A stretch of DNA of 6,612 nt, from assembly GCA_002373535.1 (NCBI GenBank), contig DFKL01000076.1:31489-38100 (forward strand), written 5' to 3'. A program made the translations under genes and the position numbers. Source of the stretch: Prevotellaceae bacterium UBA3646 (lineage in GTDB: Bacteria > Bacteroidota > Bacteroidia > Bacteroidales > Bacteroidaceae). The notes below the pieces were generated by a model. It saw nothing but the letters and a program-made list of their open reading frames with translations. It did no database searches and had not been told where the DNA came from. This document shows, one piece after another, positions 5,818 through 6,612 of the stretch. Positions within the stretch are counted from its first letter, which is position 1. Every line of letters begins with the position of its first letter.

Positions 5818-6612
5818 ATGTATACAAGATATGTGTTCAAGTTATTTGCCATTGTCGTCCTGATGTCGGTCACGGCATCTTCTGCTGCACAGAACAGCAA
5901 GAAGGTAAAGGCCCTGAAGGCACAGAAGACCCAGTTGCAGAAAAATCTTAAGAGGTCGCAACAGGATCTGGCCAAGACCAGGAAGGAGGTCAAGGCAGGG
6001 CACGCGACCTTACACCATATAGGCATCCAGTTGGATGACCGCTTGGCCCATATCCGCAACATGGAGGGTGAGATGGCAAGTGTCGAGGACAGTATATCGG
6101 TACTGAACCGCGATATTGCAGAGAAAGATTCTCTGTTGCTCGAGAAGAAACGGAAGTATGCACGAGCCTTGCGTTTCATCCGCCAGTTCCCCAAGGTCAA
6201 GTCCCCGCTGCTGTTCGTACTCAGTGCAAAGACCTTTACCCAGATGTACCGCCGTGCCCGCTATGCCAGGGAATACGCAACGTATCAGAGGGATCTGGGG
6301 CAGCAGATACAACGCAGGCAGGGTGAACTGATGGAGGCACACAATATGTTGCTTGCAGCCAAGAGCCGTATGGCAGGAATCATACGCAATGTGTTGCAGG
6401 AGCGTCGCAGGCTCAATCAGGAACAGGTCGCACAGAAAAAGGTCGTCAGCCGTCTTGAGGAGCGTCAGAGGGGACTGAATTCCAAGGTTACGCAGCAACA
6501 GAGGGAACTGAACCGTCTTAACAAGAAAATAGACGACCTGATAGCATACGAGATAGAGCAGGCACGCAAGCGGGCGCTGGAAGCCGCGCGCAAGAAGGCC
6601 GCCGAGGAGGCA
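5818..6612 (+). CDS. EnvC-like murein hydrolase activator / M23 peptidase family protein (3' end beyond the window)
   Basis: The first 265 codons are visible and the frame is open at the window edge. Residues 1-24 form a signal peptide (MYTRYVFK, then IVVLMSV, cleavage after SSAA). Residues 27-115 and 155-265 are long Lys/Arg/Gln/Glu-rich coiled coils. Between them, KSPLLFVLSAKTFTQMYRRARYAREY (128-153) matches the conserved hinge of EnvC-type proteins. In that family a C-terminal LytM (M23) domain follows the coiled coil and either activates amidases during septum splitting or cleaves peptidoglycan itself. That domain would lie beyond 6612, so whether it keeps the zinc ligands cannot be seen. 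The start is set by the signal peptide and lies 29 bases after the DUF4292 stop; there is no clear ribosome binding site. A generic coiled-coil protein is the less likely alternative. Confidence 0.85.
   Translation, partial: MYTRYVFKLFAIVVLMSVTASSAAQNSKKVKALKAQKTQLQKNLKRSQQDLAKTRKEVKAGHATLHHIGIQLDDRLAHIRNMEGEMASVEDSISVLNRDIAEKDSLLLEKKRKYARALRFIRQFPKVKSPLLFVLSAKTFTQMYRRARYAREYATYQRDLGQQIQRRQGELMEAHNMLLAAKSRMAGIIRNVLQERRRLNQEQVAQKKVVSRLEERQRGLNSKVTQQQRELNRLNKKIDDLIAYEIEQARKRALEAARKKAAEEA

Overview
The window looks like a chromosomal segment of a Bacteroidales bacterium, with Prevotellaceae or a relative as the best guess. The evidence is a TAnnTTTG-type promoter element upstream of the first gene, weak or absent Shine-Dalgarno sequences before most genes, and a set of genes typical of this order: a GlsB-like N-acyltransferase, a DUF4292 lipoprotein, a large secreted TPR protein and an EnvC-like coiled-coil protein. 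Coding DNA is base-balanced, while the leader at 44-179 is strongly AT-rich. The taxonomic call is inference from gene content and signals, not a database match.

Layout. Positions 1-43 probably hold the first 14 codons of a divergent gene on the minus strand. Positions 44-179 are a regulatory region with one good and one weaker Bacteroidales promoter match. Seven genes then run on the plus strand with junctions of 15, -4, 9, 31, 14 and 29 bases and no terminator-like hairpin, so they probably form one transcription unit. In order they are: a small secreted protein (180-545), a GlsB-like GNAT acyltransferase (561-1553), dGTP triphosphohydrolase dgt (1550-2905), dUTPase dut (2915-3370), a secreted TPR protein (3402-5120), a DUF4292 lipoprotein (5135-5788), and an EnvC/M23-type protein that starts at 5818 and runs off the window end.

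How the genes fit together. dgt and dut are adjacent dNTP-pool enzymes: one removes dGTP, the other removes dUTP and supplies dUMP for dTMP synthesis. The last three genes all encode exported proteins and look like an envelope module: a TPR scaffold, a lipoprotein with a LolB-like pattern and a peptidoglycan-hydrolase activator. The GlsB-like protein makes N-acyl amino acids for membrane lipids, so it also belongs to envelope metabolism, yet its stop codon overlaps the start of dgt. The first gene encodes a tiny exported protein whose C-terminal half resembles the beta-sandwich tail domain common on Bacteroidales secreted proteins.

Most of the window is ordinary housekeeping DNA. Points worth a second look are the free-standing tail-domain mini-protein with a nearly leaderless promoter, the GlsB-like gene without its usual partner next to it, an 18-bp perfect palindrome inside the TPR gene, and an identical 8-mer holding the start codons of the last two genes. 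I see no mobile element, CRISPR array, tRNA or rRNA, and no clear sign of a new defence or biosynthetic system.
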